DNA of 64,000 nt from Microbacterium sp. TNHR37B (lineage in GTDB: Bacteria; Actinomycetota; Actinomycetes; Actinomycetales; Microbacteriaceae), in NCBI RefSeq assembly GCF_001620065.1, contig NZ_LQGV01000001.1:1521800-1585799 (forward strand), in the 5' to 3' direction. The position numbers and the translations under genes are program-made. A model generated the notes under the pieces. It was not told the origin of the DNA, ran no database searches, and worked only from the letters and a program-made list of their open reading frames with translations. Below, one piece after another: positions 55,933-64,000 of this stretch; the stretch's first letter is position 1, and each line of letters begins with the position of its first letter.

Positions 55933-56742
55933 ATGCTCACGACGGGACAGCTCGCCGCGCACGCCGCGATCTCCGAGAAGGCCGTTCGACTCTATGCGGA
56001 TCGGGGTCTCCTCACGGCGACGCGCGACGCGTCGGGGCGCCGAATCTTCGACGGCGCCCAGGCCGAGCGTGCCCGCACGATCGCGCTTCTGCGGTCCCTC
56101 GATCTCTCGCTGTCGGAGGTCGCCGAGGTGATCGACGCGCACGCTCCTCTCCGCGTGTTCGACACCGTCTGGGAACGACGGAGAGCCCGCGCCGCCGGAG
56201 TCGACGCCGCCGGCGAGTACGCCCGCTCCGTGCTCTCCGGCACCTCCGCACTCCCGGCCGGACTGGCGGTCGGCCAGCGGCAGGTGACCGACCGCGTCGT
56301 CCTGCGCGTGGACGGCGACGCCAGGCTGTCCGAGATGGGCGCGGTGATCGCGGGCCTCACGCAGCAGGCCTTTTCCGCGCTAACCGCCGCCGACGTGCCG
56401 GTTGCGGCCCCGCCCTTCCTCGAGATCCACACCCGTGCCACGGAGGTGTCGACGGCGAAGCTGACACTCAGCGTCCCCTTCGATGGCCTCATCCCGCCCC
56501 CACCGGGCATGCACATCGCGCGCGACGAGGCCCATGCCGAGATGGTCGTGAGCCTCGACCAGGCAGAGGCGGACGACCAGCCGCTCGTGGTGGCTGTGCA
56601 CGATCACCTCTCCCGGGCCGCGGGCGCGCAACGACGAGGCCCCAACCGGGAGATCTACCTCCCAGGGTTCGGAAGCGGCGCGGCGGGCACGGTCATGGAG
56701 ATCGCGGTTCCCGTCGACCCCGCGGGGCCATCCGTAGCCTGA
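55933..56742 (+). CDS. MerR-family regulator with GyrI-like effector domain
   Basis: 269 residues. The MerR winged HTH is intact (LTTGQLAAHAAISEKAVRLY, GRRIFDGAQAERARTIALLR), followed by a coiled dimer helix. The C-terminal about 150 residues resemble the GyrI/SOUL-like ligand-binding fold found in multidrug-responsive MerR proteins. It probably activates its own promoter in response to a small hydrophobic ligand. A longer upstream frame that would cross its promoter is rejected. The neighbouring 91-residue membrane protein is a possible second target. Confidence 0.85.
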   Translation: MLTTGQLAAHAAISEKAVRLYADRGLLTATRDASGRRIFDGAQAERARTIALLRSLDLSLSEVAEVIDAHAPLRVFDTVWERRRARAAGVDAAGEYARSVLSGTSALPAGLAVGQRQVTDRVVLRVDGDARLSEMGAVIAGLTQQAFSALTAADVPVAAPPFLEIHTRATEVSTAKLTLSVPFDGLIPPPPGMHIARDEAHAEMVVSLDQAEADDQPLVVAVHDHLSRAAGAQRRGPNREIYLPGFGSGAAGTVMEIAVPVDPAGPSVA

Positions 56743-56772
56743 CGCCGCATGACGCCGCATGACGGACGGCGT

Positions 56773-57620
56773 TCAGCGGCCGTAGGCCTGGGTGGCGCGC
56801 GCCACCGCCCGCTCTAACTCGACCCCGGTGCGACCGCGGTGAAGGGTGAAGGCCACGAGCTGCAGAGGATACGTCGCGGCGATCGTCCGCGCCCGACGGA
56901 GCACGGCCGCGGGCACGACGGGCGACAGCGCTTCCCACCCGTGCCAGGTCGCCAGCGCCGCGACGTCCTTCGCCTCGTCGGCGGCAGCGGCGAGGTCCCA
57001 GTCGATCACGCCGGAGACGGAGCCCGCCGTCCACAGCACATTCGAGCCGGCGAGGTCGCCGTGGGTCAGCACCTCGATGCCGGGCTCGAGCGCCCCCAGC
57101 TCCTCGACGGCTCGGAGGGCGCCGTCGCGCGCTTTGGGGCCGAGGAGCGGAAGCGCGTCCTCCACGAGTACTCGAAGGCCCTCGTGGCCGCCGAAGAAGG
57201 CGTGGGGGTGGGCCAGGCTGTCGCGGAGAGGGTCGAGGTCCACGCCGCGCAGGGCATCCAGCAGCGCTCTCAGCGCGGAGCCGTCGCCGCGGCCGCTCGG
57301 GTGCGGATCGCCGTCGAGCCGTCGTTGGGCGACAGCCACGACGCCGTCGGCCTCGACGCCGTCGGCCTCGACCGGGGCACAGCGAAGGGAAGCGGAGGCA
57401 GCAGATCGATCAGACGCTGCGTGCGAACGGTCTCCGCGGCCGCGGCCGGGGTGCGGGTGACGCGCACCGCGACCGTTCCTGCCAAGACGACCAGGTGCGC
57501 GGAGCCATGGGTCACCCGCCGCCAGTCCGGACGAGAGACACGCTCTCCCGCCGCAGAAAGTACGGCGGCGACGAGCTCGTCGATGACATCCTCGGGCGGG
57601 GCGGCGAAGCCGGTGTCCAC
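56773..57620 (-). pseudogene. Aminoglycoside/choline-phosphotransferase-family gene with a frameshift
   Basis: From a GTG at 57620 the frame encodes MDTGFAAPPEDVIDELVAAV up to LPPLPFAVPR. At a C-run (57374-57377) the frame must shift by one base to continue as VEADGVEADGVVAVAQRRLD through the catalytic HGDLAGSNVLW (Brenner motif) and VSGVIDWDLA. Adding one C to the run restores a complete about 282-residue kinase. A 15-bp unit (GACGCCGTCGGCCTC) is duplicated right beside the break. A sequencing error in the C-run cannot be excluded. Confidence 0.75.
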
Positions 57621-57667
57621 CCTTCGACCCTACAAATCCGTCTCGGAGCGGCGTGGGCGCCCTCGAC

Positions 57668-58276
57668 TCAGTGACCCCCGGGACCGGCGAGGCATCCGCC
57701 GTCCTGGACCAGACCGCCGATCTCGACCGCGAGGCGGTCGGTGGTGACCTCTCCGAAGAGGCACGCCGCCATCGACGACGAGGTCACCTCCGCGGGAAGG
57801 ATCGCGCCGAAAGCGACGGAACCGGTGTCGCCGAGCGTCTGAATCCCCTCCGGGGGCAACCCGGAACGGGCGAGCACCTCCCGAACGCCCTCGGCCGTGA
57901 GAGAAGCAGATCCCTGGAGATCGGCGAGTCCCGCCGTCACCGCGTCGACATAGGGCGCTCCCGCCGCCACGACGTCATCGCCGACGGGGTAGCGGTCGCG
58001 ATACGACTCGTTGAGGGCCATGTTCGCCTCGGGGTCATAGGTGATGCACCCTTCCGGGGGCTCCGCGTGCGGGTTCTCCGCCACGACGCAGACCGACGGG
58101 GACGGCGAGAGCGCCGACGACGGCGAGGAGGACGGCCCACCCGGTGAGGCGCAGCCGGTGAGAGCCGCGACGCTCACGGCGACGCCGACGAGCCCGCACA
58201 CGCCGCGTGCGCCGCGCCGCTGCACGGGCGTTCTTCCCCGGTGCGGCGGAGAGGGCGCGAGGTGCGACACCTTCAC
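57668..58276 (-). CDS. Lipoprotein of unknown function
   Basis: 202 residues from a GTG at 58276. A long basic N-region precedes a signal helix and the lipobox ALTGC (Cys42). A Ser/Pro linker (SPGGPSSSPSSALSPSPS) follows, then a soluble domain with paired cysteines (VCVVAENP, EGCITYD, AACLFGE, GGCLAGP). It would be tethered outside the membrane. It is divergent from the YajQ gene and follows the phosphotransferase remnant. Family not recognised. Confidence 0.72.
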   Translation of the reverse strand: MKVSHLAPSPPHRGRTPVQRRGARGVCGLVGVAVSVAALTGCASPGGPSSSPSSALSPSPSVCVVAENPHAEPPEGCITYDPEANMALNESYRDRYPVGDDVVAAGAPYVDAVTAGLADLQGSASLTAEGVREVLARSGLPPEGIQTLGDTGSVAFGAILPAEVTSSSMAACLFGEVTTDRLAVEIGGLVQDGGCLAGPGGH

Positions 58277-58378
58277 GGACGGTCCTCCTCGGTGCTCGCG
58301 GCGGGCTAGCCGGCCCGTTCTGGGCAGACTACCCGAGGCCGTCCCGCGCGCTCCGGGCCGGCGCAGTACGGTGGAGGC

Positions 58379-58870
58379 ATGGCTAGCGACTCTTCGTTCG
58401 ACATCGTTTCCAAGATCGACCGCCAGGAGGCGGACAACGCGCTCAACCAGGCCCGCAAGGAGGTCGAGCAGCGATACGACTTCAAGGGCACCGACGCCTC
58501 GATCGAGTGGAGCGGCGAGGCGATCCTCATCAAAGCCAACAGCGAGGAGCGCGCCAAGGCGGTGCTCGACGTGTTCCAGTCCAAGCTCATCAAGCGAGGC
58601 ATCTCGCTGAAGTCGCTCGACTCGGGCGACCCGGTGGCCAGCGGCAAGGAGTACCGGATCACGTCCACGCTGAAGCAGGGCATCTCCTCCGAGGACGCCA
58701 AGAAGATCAGCAAGCTCATCCGCGATGAGGGCCCCAAGTCGGTCAAGGCGCAGATCCAGGGCGACGAGCTGCGCGTGCAGTCCAAGTCTCGCGATGACCT
58801 TCAGGAGGTCCAGCGCATGCTGAAGGCCGCCGACCTCGACGTGGATCTGCAGTTCGTCAACTACCGCTGA
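58379..58870 (+). CDS. yajQ: YajQ-family nucleotide-binding protein
   Basis: 163 residues, the exact family length. The two ferredoxin-like repeats are evident ([20 protein letters not shown] then [41 protein letters not shown]). YajQ proteins bind nucleotides, and some bind cyclic di-GMP, affecting RNA or transcription. It is a single gene with GGTGGAGGC just before the ATG. The specific ligand in this organism is unknown. Confidence 0.93.
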   Translation: MASDSSFDIVSKIDRQEADNALNQARKEVEQRYDFKGTDASIEWSGEAILIKANSEERAKAVLDVFQSKLIKRGISLKSLDSGDPVASGKEYRITSTLKQGISSEDAKKISKLIRDEGPKSVKAQIQGDELRVQSKSRDDLQEVQRMLKAADLDVDLQFVNYR

Positions 58871-58874
58871 GCCG

Positions 58875-59297
58875 TCACGGCGTTCCCGCGTCCTGCTCCG
58901 GCGTGATGCCGTGCTGGACGCAGAGGAGCCGGATGTACTCGAGCTGGCGCCGGTTGACGGCCATGAGCTCTTCGATCTCGATCTTCGCCGCGCGGTTGGT
59001 CTCGAAGTCGTGTTGGGCAAGGGCAGCGGCGATGGCGTCCTGACGCTTGGCCGCGATGAGCAGGATCGCGCCCTGCAGGCCGGCGAGCATGCTGAGGAAC
59101 AGGTTCAGCAGGATGTAGGGGTACGGATCCCACCTGAGGGATGTCGTGTTGATGACGGCCCACGCGATCATCACGCCGACGAATCCGCCGATGAACACCC
59201 ACGAACCCATCCAGTTGCGGAGGCGGTCCGCCGCGCGTTGGCCGGGTGTCAGGCTCTCCGTGGCGTGGGTGTGCCAGTTGGTCAATGGTCGGTTCAC
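58875..59297 (-). CDS. DUF1003 membrane protein
   Basis: 140 residues. Two membrane helices (WVFIGGFVGVMIAWAVINTT and YILLNLFLSMLAGLQGAILL) are linked by the conserved DPYPYILLNLFLS segment of DUF1003 proteins. A cytoplasmic helical tail follows (DFETNRAAKIEIEELMAVNR). Converges with YajQ 4 bases away. Family function unknown. Confidence 0.92.
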   Translation of the reverse strand: MNRPLTNWHTHATESLTPGQRAADRLRNWMGSWVFIGGFVGVMIAWAVINTTSLRWDPYPYILLNLFLSMLAGLQGAILLIAAKRQDAIAAALAQHDFETNRAAKIEIEELMAVNRRQLEYIRLLCVQHGITPEQDAGTP

Positions 59298-59321
59298 GGC
59301 CCCATCCTAGGCACCGCGTGA

Positions 59322-59951
59322 TCACGCTCCGGGGGCGAGTTCTCCCACGGGCACCGGGACGTCGAGCACGTTCCCCGGCGGTGCGAGGGGGCACGCCCAG
59401 GCGGGATCGTACGCACAGGAGGGGTTGTAGGCGAAGTTGAGATCCAGCACGATCGTTCCGCCGGCGGCGTCCGATCCGAGGTCGGCGCCCTTGACGGTGT
59501 CGATCACGTAGCGTCCTCCGCCGTACGTGCCGCCGGGCATGCCGGCGAGCGCATCCCGCATCGGGATGAACAGCCCCCCGCCGTAGCTGGTGAGTCTCCA
59601 CACGTCGAGGCGACCGACGTCGGGCACCCCCACATGTGCGACGCGCTCGAAGGAGACGACACCGTCCGTTCCCGTGGCGAACTCGAATCGCTCGGGGTCG
59701 GCAGGCTGCAACGACAGCTCGAAACGCCACGCCGGATCGTAGGGGGCGACCGGCAGGCCGCGGAAGGACGGGCGGTCGGCAGGCAGCAACGGACTGGCGG
59801 AGTGCTGCGCGAACAGCTCGTCTCGTCCGCGCCTCCACATCGCGTGCGCTCGTTCCGCGTTCTCTGTCGAGCGCACCGCCGCGTAGAGAGCGAAGACGCG
59901 ACGACGCCAGTCCACCACCTCGGCGGCGATGCGTGCCGTGTCGTGGTTCAT
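59322..59951 (-). CDS. DUF1684 protein
   Basis: 209 residues. The conserved C-terminal half (GGRYVIDTVKGADLG; VLDLNFAYNPSCAYDPAWAC; PLAPPGNVLDVPVPVGE) matches DUF1684 proteins. No signal peptide. It lies 24 bases upstream of the DUF1003 gene on the same strand and could be cotranscribed. Biochemical role unknown; the Tyr/Pro/Cys-rich core suggests a substrate-binding fold. Confidence 0.9.
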   Translation of the reverse strand: MNHDTARIAAEVVDWRRRVFALYAAVRSTENAERAHAMWRRGRDELFAQHSASPLLPADRPSFRGLPVAPYDPAWRFELSLQPADPERFEFATGTDGVVSFERVAHVGVPDVGRLDVWRLTSYGGGLFIPMRDALAGMPGGTYGGGRYVIDTVKGADLGSDAAGGTIVLDLNFAYNPSCAYDPAWACPLAPPGNVLDVPVPVGELAPGA

Positions 59952-60141
59952 TCGTCTGCCGCCATCCTGTGAGGGTAGCGGGCGTCGCCGTCGGGTCGAC
60001 TGCTCTCGACCGGGATCCGCGCGCCCGGGCCGCCGCTAGCGCGTCGGCACCGCACGGGTCAAGCCCCTGCGCCATGTCCTTCTCGCGCCTAGGGTGAGTG
60101 ACCTGGGGAGATCCCGTTCGGGGAGATTCCGGAGAAGGCGG

Positions 60142-62358
60142 ATGCACAAGAGGCGAGTGAAGTCCATCAGTTGGTGCGTCGCGGGGCTCCTCGCCATCAC
60201 GCTCGTCTCCGCGGAAGGATCGCTCGCGGCGACTCCGCCCGACTCCTCACCTGCTCCGAGCCCGGCGTCGTCCCCCGAGGCGGACGACGCTGCATCGCCG
60301 GCTCCTCCCGCACCGACGCCGAGCGAGGCTGCATCGCCGACACCGGAGCCGACGGTCGACGGTCCCGCCTCGCCCGAGCCGACGGTCTCCGAGACGCCCG
60401 GGTCCCCGACGCCGGATCCGTCGCCGTCCGAGGAACCCTCACCCTCCGAAGACCCCTCGCCGACACCCTCGGTTCCTGTCGACGACCTCGGCCACGACGG
60501 CCCGACGCTCCCCCTGACGCGGGAGATGCCCGGCGGACCCTCGGCTCGCCTGGTGACGACCTACGGCCCACAGCCGGTGTTCCGCTTTCCGTTCGCCCCG
60601 AATCAGCGCTGGGGCGCGAGCGGATCGCACGCCGACAGCGACGGGATCCACCGCGGAGCCGTCGACTTCGCCCCGCTCAGCTCGGCCGACAAGAAGGTGC
60701 GGGCGGTCGCGGCGGGCCGCGTCTACCGCGTGACGTGCGGCAAGGGGTGGTTCCTCGGCGTCGACCACGGCGGCGGCTGGATGAGCGAGTATTACCACCT
60801 CACCAACGCACAGTCCTCGCTGGTCGGCGACTGGGTGCAGGCGGGCACCTACCTCGGCAACGCGGGTCAGACCCTCCCCTGCGGCGGGACACCGGGCAAC
60901 AGCGCCCACGTCCACCTGTCCATCCTGAACCTCGCCACAGATGTGCCCAGCGGCAAGCGTCACTACATCTCGCTCAACGGCATTCAGTTCGACAACTACA
61001 CGCTCCACGATTCCAGCGGTGCGTACAACGGTGTGTGGCGGAACCTCGCCGGGAGCACGGTGCTCACGTCTCGGCACGTCACGTGCTGCCTGCGCGCCGA
61101 CGACCGGGTGGGGCCGGTGAACGTCTCCTCGTCCCTTCCCGACGCGGGCGCCGACGGGATCGACGACTACTCCCAGGCCACCGATTGGAACACCGACATC
61201 GATCGCGACGGGCGGCCCGATCTCGTCGGCTTCGGCCCCGGAGGGGTCTACACGGCGCGGAACACCGGGGACGGGTTCAGCGCTCAACGGCGAGCAGTAG
61301 CGACGTTCGGCACGGCGAAGGGGTGGGAGCGTTCCACCAACCCGCGCATGGTGGTCGACGTCAACGGCGATGGCCGCGCCGATGTGGTCGGCTTTGCGAA
61401 CAGCGGTGTCTACGTCGCCACGAGCGCCGGGAGCTCCTTCAGCGCTGCGCGCCAATGGGTGGCGGGATATGGCGCCGCCAAGGGGTGGAAAGTCGGTCGC
61501 CACGAACGGGTGCTCGCCGACGTGACCGGAGACGGACTTCCCGACATCGTCGGGTTCGGTGAGGCGGGCGTGTACGTCTCGCGCAACACCGGAACCTCGT
61601 TCACGGCGCCCGCCCTGTGGGGGCGCGTGATGGGATCGGCATCGTCCGTCGGCGGGTGGCTGTCCTCCCGGAATCCCCGGTTCGTCGTCGATGTCACCGG
61701 TGACGGGCGGGCCGATCTCGTCGGGTTCGCCAACAAGGGCGTGTATGTGTCCCGCAACACCGGGTCGGGGTTCGCGAAGCCACAGCTGTGGGTGTCGAGC
61801 TTCGGCAACGAACGCGGCTGGACCGTTGCCTCCCACCCGCGCATGGTGACGGACATCGACGGCGATGGCCGTCCCGACATCGTCGGATTCGGCAGCGCCG
61901 GTGTCTACGTGTCGCGGAACACGGGCTCGTCGTTCGCGACGGCGAAACGATGGTCGGCGTCCTTCGGCTACGACTCCTCGGCCGGCTCGTGGCGCGGTGG
62001 GCGTGACGGCAGAACCCTCGCCGACGTCAACGGTGACGGCCGACCGGACGTCGTCGGATTCAGCGCGACCGGCACCTTCGTCGCACTCAACCGCGGCACC
62101 TCTTTCGGCACCAGCTCGCGGTGGACGGCGGACTTCGGATCCCGCGAGTGGACGGCGGGATGGATGCCACGATCGGTCGTCGACGTCGATGGGGACGGGC
62201 GCGCGGACATCGTGGGCTTTGCCCGGGACGGCGTCCACGTGTCATTGAGCGACGGCTCCCGGTTCGGAGCGGCGACGCATTGGTCGCAGGGCTTCGGATG
62301 GGGCGCCCCGTCGGGGTCGTGGCGAGTGGCGACGCACCCGCGAGCCGTCAGCGGGTGA
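60142..62358 (+). CDS. Secreted M23 peptidase with seven FG-GAP-type repeats
   Basis: 738 residues from the ATG at 60142 (GGAGAAGG upstream). A signal peptide (MHKRRVKSISWCVAGLLAIT, cleavage near SLAA) is followed by about 100 residues rich in Pro, Ser, Thr and Glu (a wall-spanning linker). The M23 domain has zinc ligands in IHRGAVDF and AHVHLSI. The C-terminal about 400 residues contain seven repeats of the DxxGDGxxDxVGF type (DVNGDGRADVVGFANSGVYV and relatives) that bind calcium in FG-GAP propellers. Wall hydrolysis with a carbohydrate- or ligand-binding propeller is the likely design. Confidence 0.9.
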   Translation: MHKRRVKSISWCVAGLLAITLVSAEGSLAATPPDSSPAPSPASSPEADDAASPAPPAPTPSEAASPTPEPTVDGPASPEPTVSETPGSPTPDPSPSEEPSPSEDPSPTPSVPVDDLGHDGPTLPLTREMPGGPSARLVTTYGPQPVFRFPFAPNQRWGASGSHADSDGIHRGAVDFAPLSSADKKVRAVAAGRVYRVTCGKGWFLGVDHGGGWMSEYYHLTNAQSSLVGDWVQAGTYLGNAGQTLPCGGTPGNSAHVHLSILNLATDVPSGKRHYISLNGIQFDNYTLHDSSGAYNGVWRNLAGSTVLTSRHVTCCLRADDRVGPVNVSSSLPDAGADGIDDYSQATDWNTDIDRDGRPDLVGFGPGGVYTARNTGDGFSAQRRAVATFGTAKGWERSTNPRMVVDVNGDGRADVVGFANSGVYVATSAGSSFSAARQWVAGYGAAKGWKVGRHERVLADVTGDGLPDIVGFGEAGVYVSRNTGTSFTAPALWGRVMGSASSVGGWLSSRNPRFVVDVTGDGRADLVGFANKGVYVSRNTGSGFAKPQLWVSSFGNERGWTVASHPRMVTDIDGDGRPDIVGFGSAGVYVSRNTGSSFATAKRWSASFGYDSSAGSWRGGRDGRTLADVNGDGRPDVVGFSATGTFVALNRGTSFGTSSRWTADFGSREWTAGWMPRSVVDVDGDGRADIVGFARDGVHVSLSDGSRFGAATHWSQGFGWGAPSGSWRVATHPRAVSG

Positions 62359-62707
62359 TCCCGTCCCCGCTCCGCTGTTCGCGAAGACGTTCCCACTGCG
62401 CCTCGAACACCTCCGGGCGCGACGCCGATACGCGCGCCGGCACCACGTCTCCGGCCCGCGGCCAGAGGGAGCGGGGAAAGACGGCGACGTGTGTCACTCG
62501 CGCCGTCTGCCGCCCCGGAAGTGTCACCTCGAGGTCGAGCTCGCACTCCTGGTAGCGCCCGCGGGGCGCGGGGTCGCTGGCGCGCAGGACGGTGAGCCGC
62601 CCCAGCACGGCGTCGGCCAGCGGGTCGCGCGTGAGGCGTTCCAGCCACGCCGCCGCCTGCTCGACCTCGCTGACCTCGACGTCGGCGTTCGGTTCGTCAT
62701 CGCGCAA
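62348..62707 (-). CDS. Hypothetical protein, TTG start overlapping an upstream hydrolase
   Basis: 119 residues. The proposed TTG start at 62707 has AGGAGG seven bases upstream and overlaps the stop of the hydrolase gene by 11 bases. An ATG at 62794 would extend it but lies within the hydrolase gene. The product (MRDDEPNADVEVSEVEQAAA; ECELDLEVTLPGRQTARVTH) is acidic then beta-rich. It overlaps the 3' end of the M23 gene by 11 bases. Function unknown. Confidence 0.65.
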   Translation of the reverse strand: MRDDEPNADVEVSEVEQAAAWLERLTRDPLADAVLGRLTVLRASDPAPRGRYQECELDLEVTLPGRQTARVTHVAVFPRSLWPRAGDVVPARVSASRPEVFEAQWERLREQRSGDGITR

Positions 62708-63668
62708 GAGCGCCTCCTGTGAGCCAGTGTCGAAGGTCGTCGAATGCGCGGGCGCGCGGTTCGGGTGCGGAGAGGAACACGTCGTGGAGCGCATCGGGGA
62801 TCCGGGCCACCGTCACGAGCCGCCCCATGCGCGTGGCGGCGCGGGCGATGTCGTCGACGTCGAGGACGGAGTCCGACGAGGTCATCGACGCAGACCACTG
62901 CAACGGCGCGGTCCATGTGCTGGAAAGCAGGACAAGGGCCGGGCAGCCGACGTCGACGCCGGCGGCGACGGTCGCGTGGCCGGCGAGGATCGCTGCGAGC
63001 CACCCCGGGTGGGTCGGAAAGCCACGCGCCGGTCGCCAGTCCTCGTGCCCTTCCGGCAGCGAGCCCACCTCGCGCTGGGCCCGGGTATAGAAGCCGAGGT
63101 CGACCTCGGGATGCCGGCCGAGCGGGTCGACCCAGGCAGCGGCCCGGACGAGCGGGGCGAGGGCCTGGCGACCGAGCGACCCGATCTGCAGCTCCAGCCA
63201 GGGACTGTTGAGGACGAGGGCCGCGGCTGCGCCCGGGTGTCGCGCCGCCCACAGGGTGAGGATGAGTCCTCCGGTCGAGTGCCCGACGAGAACGAGCCGG
63301 CGCCCCCGACGCGGCCCCATCGCCTCGATCGCGGCAGCGATGTCGGCGTCATATTCAGAGAGCGAGTTCGTGTACCCGGGGGTCTGCCCCTCGCGGAGGC
63401 TGCGCCCGTACCGGCGCAGATCGAGCGCATAGAAGCGCGCCCCGAGGTCGTTCCAGAACCGCGCCACCTCGGTCTGGAAGAAGTAGTCCGACCAGCCATG
63501 GACGTAGAGCACGTCGACGTCGCGGAGCGGCGCGAACAGGCGGGGCACGGCTCCCGGCAGCCGCCGCACGACCGTGGCGACCACCGGGCCTGCGGCGTCG
63601 CTGCCCAGCGGCAGCGTGCGCTGCTGGAACGGAGCACCGAGGACATCCGGGGCCCAGTCGGTGTTCAT
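62697..63668 (-). CDS. Alpha/beta-hydrolase, monoacylglycerol-lipase-like
   Basis: 323 residues. The nucleophile elbow is GHSTGG (about residue 131), with supporting HGW oxyanion motif in LYVHGWSDYFF and a C-terminal catalytic His in PDALHDVFLS. The Asp is likely in SSDSVLDVDD. Such enzymes hydrolyse small esters or lipids. No signal peptide. It is divergent from a PadR regulator with 46 bases between starts and probably cotranscribed with the small gene downstream. Confidence 0.88.
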   Translation of the reverse strand: MNTDWAPDVLGAPFQQRTLPLGSDAAGPVVATVVRRLPGAVPRLFAPLRDVDVLYVHGWSDYFFQTEVARFWNDLGARFYALDLRRYGRSLREGQTPGYTNSLSEYDADIAAAIEAMGPRRGRRLVLVGHSTGGLILTLWAARHPGAAAALVLNSPWLELQIGSLGRQALAPLVRAAAWVDPLGRHPEVDLGFYTRAQREVGSLPEGHEDWRPARGFPTHPGWLAAILAGHATVAAGVDVGCPALVLLSSTWTAPLQWSASMTSSDSVLDVDDIARAATRMGRLVTVARIPDALHDVFLSAPEPRARAFDDLRHWLTGGALAR

Positions 63669-63693
63669 GTGGCCAGCCTAGCCATCGCTATCT

Positions 63694-63708
63694 CTATATA
63701 TGTAGGAT
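63694..63708. promoter_or_regulatory. AT-rich palindromic region before the PadR gene
   Basis: CTATATATGTAG (63694-63705) is an imperfect palindrome in an otherwise GC-rich gap. TAGGAT (63703-63708) could be the -10 element, leaving 6 bases to the start codon and hence a leaderless mRNA. PadR proteins often bind such AT-rich palindromes in their own promoters. Confidence 0.4.
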
Positions 63709-63714
63709 TGCGCC

Positions 63715-64000
63715 ATGGACCCGCTCACCCGCGTTCCCGAGGCCACCGCCGATGTGCTCGACGTCCTCCTGCAGGCCGAAGATCCCGTCTGGGGGCTCCA
63801 GGTGGTCGGACGCACCGGACGCCCCGCCGGATCGGTGTACCCGATCCTCGAACGTCTGGAGCGCCTCGGATGGATCACGTCGGAGTGGGAGGAGCCGTCG
63901 GAGCGACGGGGGGCCCGCCGGCGCCTCTACGTCCTGAGCGGCGAAGCCCGCGCGGCCGCGGGGGCGGCGGTCGCGCGAGCCCGGCGCGGCGCGGCGCTGC
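63715..64000 (+). CDS. PadR-family transcriptional regulator (3' end outside window)
   Basis: The frame from the ATG at 63715 stays open to the window end, giving 95 residues. It encodes the PadR winged HTH: TADVLDVLLQAEDPVWGLQV, then GSVYPILERLERLGWITSEW and ERRGARRRLYVLSGEARAAA. The beginning of a C-terminal dimer helix is present. It is divergent from the alpha/beta hydrolase gene; regulation of that gene, or of genes past the window edge, is possible. Confidence 0.9.
   Translation, partial: MDPLTRVPEATADVLDVLLQAEDPVWGLQVVGRTGRPAGSVYPILERLERLGWITSEWEEPSERRGARRRLYVLSGEARAAAGAAVARARRGAAL

Overview
The window is high-GC DNA with actinobacterial gene families (RamB-type regulator beside the glyoxylate genes, paired MaoC-type dehydratases next to murB, ECF sigma factor with a CU044_5270-type partner, an FBP/EF-G-binding-like protein, frequent GTG starts and 1-4 base gene overlaps). 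Gene content and order suggest a Microbacteriaceae chromosome, most likely Microbacterium or a close relative; that genus-level placement is inference.

Layout. 1-6764: amine/GABA catabolism on the minus strand (aminotransferase, flavin amine oxidase, universal stress protein, APC permease) facing a divergent PucR regulator. 7160-11773: glyoxylate shunt (RamB-like regulator divergent from aceA-aceB). 11867-21125: aspartate aminotransferase, murB, two MaoC-like dehydratases, a TauE/SafE exporter, a heterodimeric ABC exporter, an aldo/keto reductase. 21366-31112: an accessory, partly degenerate island with an ABC transporter beside a small secreted protein, lipoproteins, an ISL3-family insertion that splits a small HTH gene, orphan membrane-anchored proteins and an excisionase-like remnant ending at two tRNA genes (Met-type CAU, Thr GGU). 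31328-39816: M23 peptidase, inositol-phosphatase-like enzyme, FAD oxidoreductase, a lone HsdR-N-type nuclease bracketed by 30-bp direct repeats, and an ECF sigma cassette. 39954-46380: ROK regulator, deoC, transketolase and a UlaABC-type PTS, with a shared operator-like motif before both transcription units. 47292-49400: a multi-domain Doc/Fic-family gene, a decayed DUF4145-type gene and tRNA-Tyr. 49489-55450: FBP protein and a LacI-controlled sugar ABC/GH32-like operon. 55559-64000: MerR regulator, a frameshifted phosphotransferase gene, lipoprotein, YajQ, DUF1003, DUF1684, an M23 peptidase with FG-GAP repeats, an alpha/beta hydrolase and the start of a PadR regulator.

The best candidates for undescribed biology are the Doc-family fusion at 47292-48497, the secreted-protein/ABC cluster at 21813-25023, and the repeat-flanked nuclease at 36310-37401. 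Function in all three is inferred from sequence only. Three genes are clearly broken (HTH split by the IS, DUF4145-type gene, phosphotransferase), so the window records recent gene loss as well as gain.
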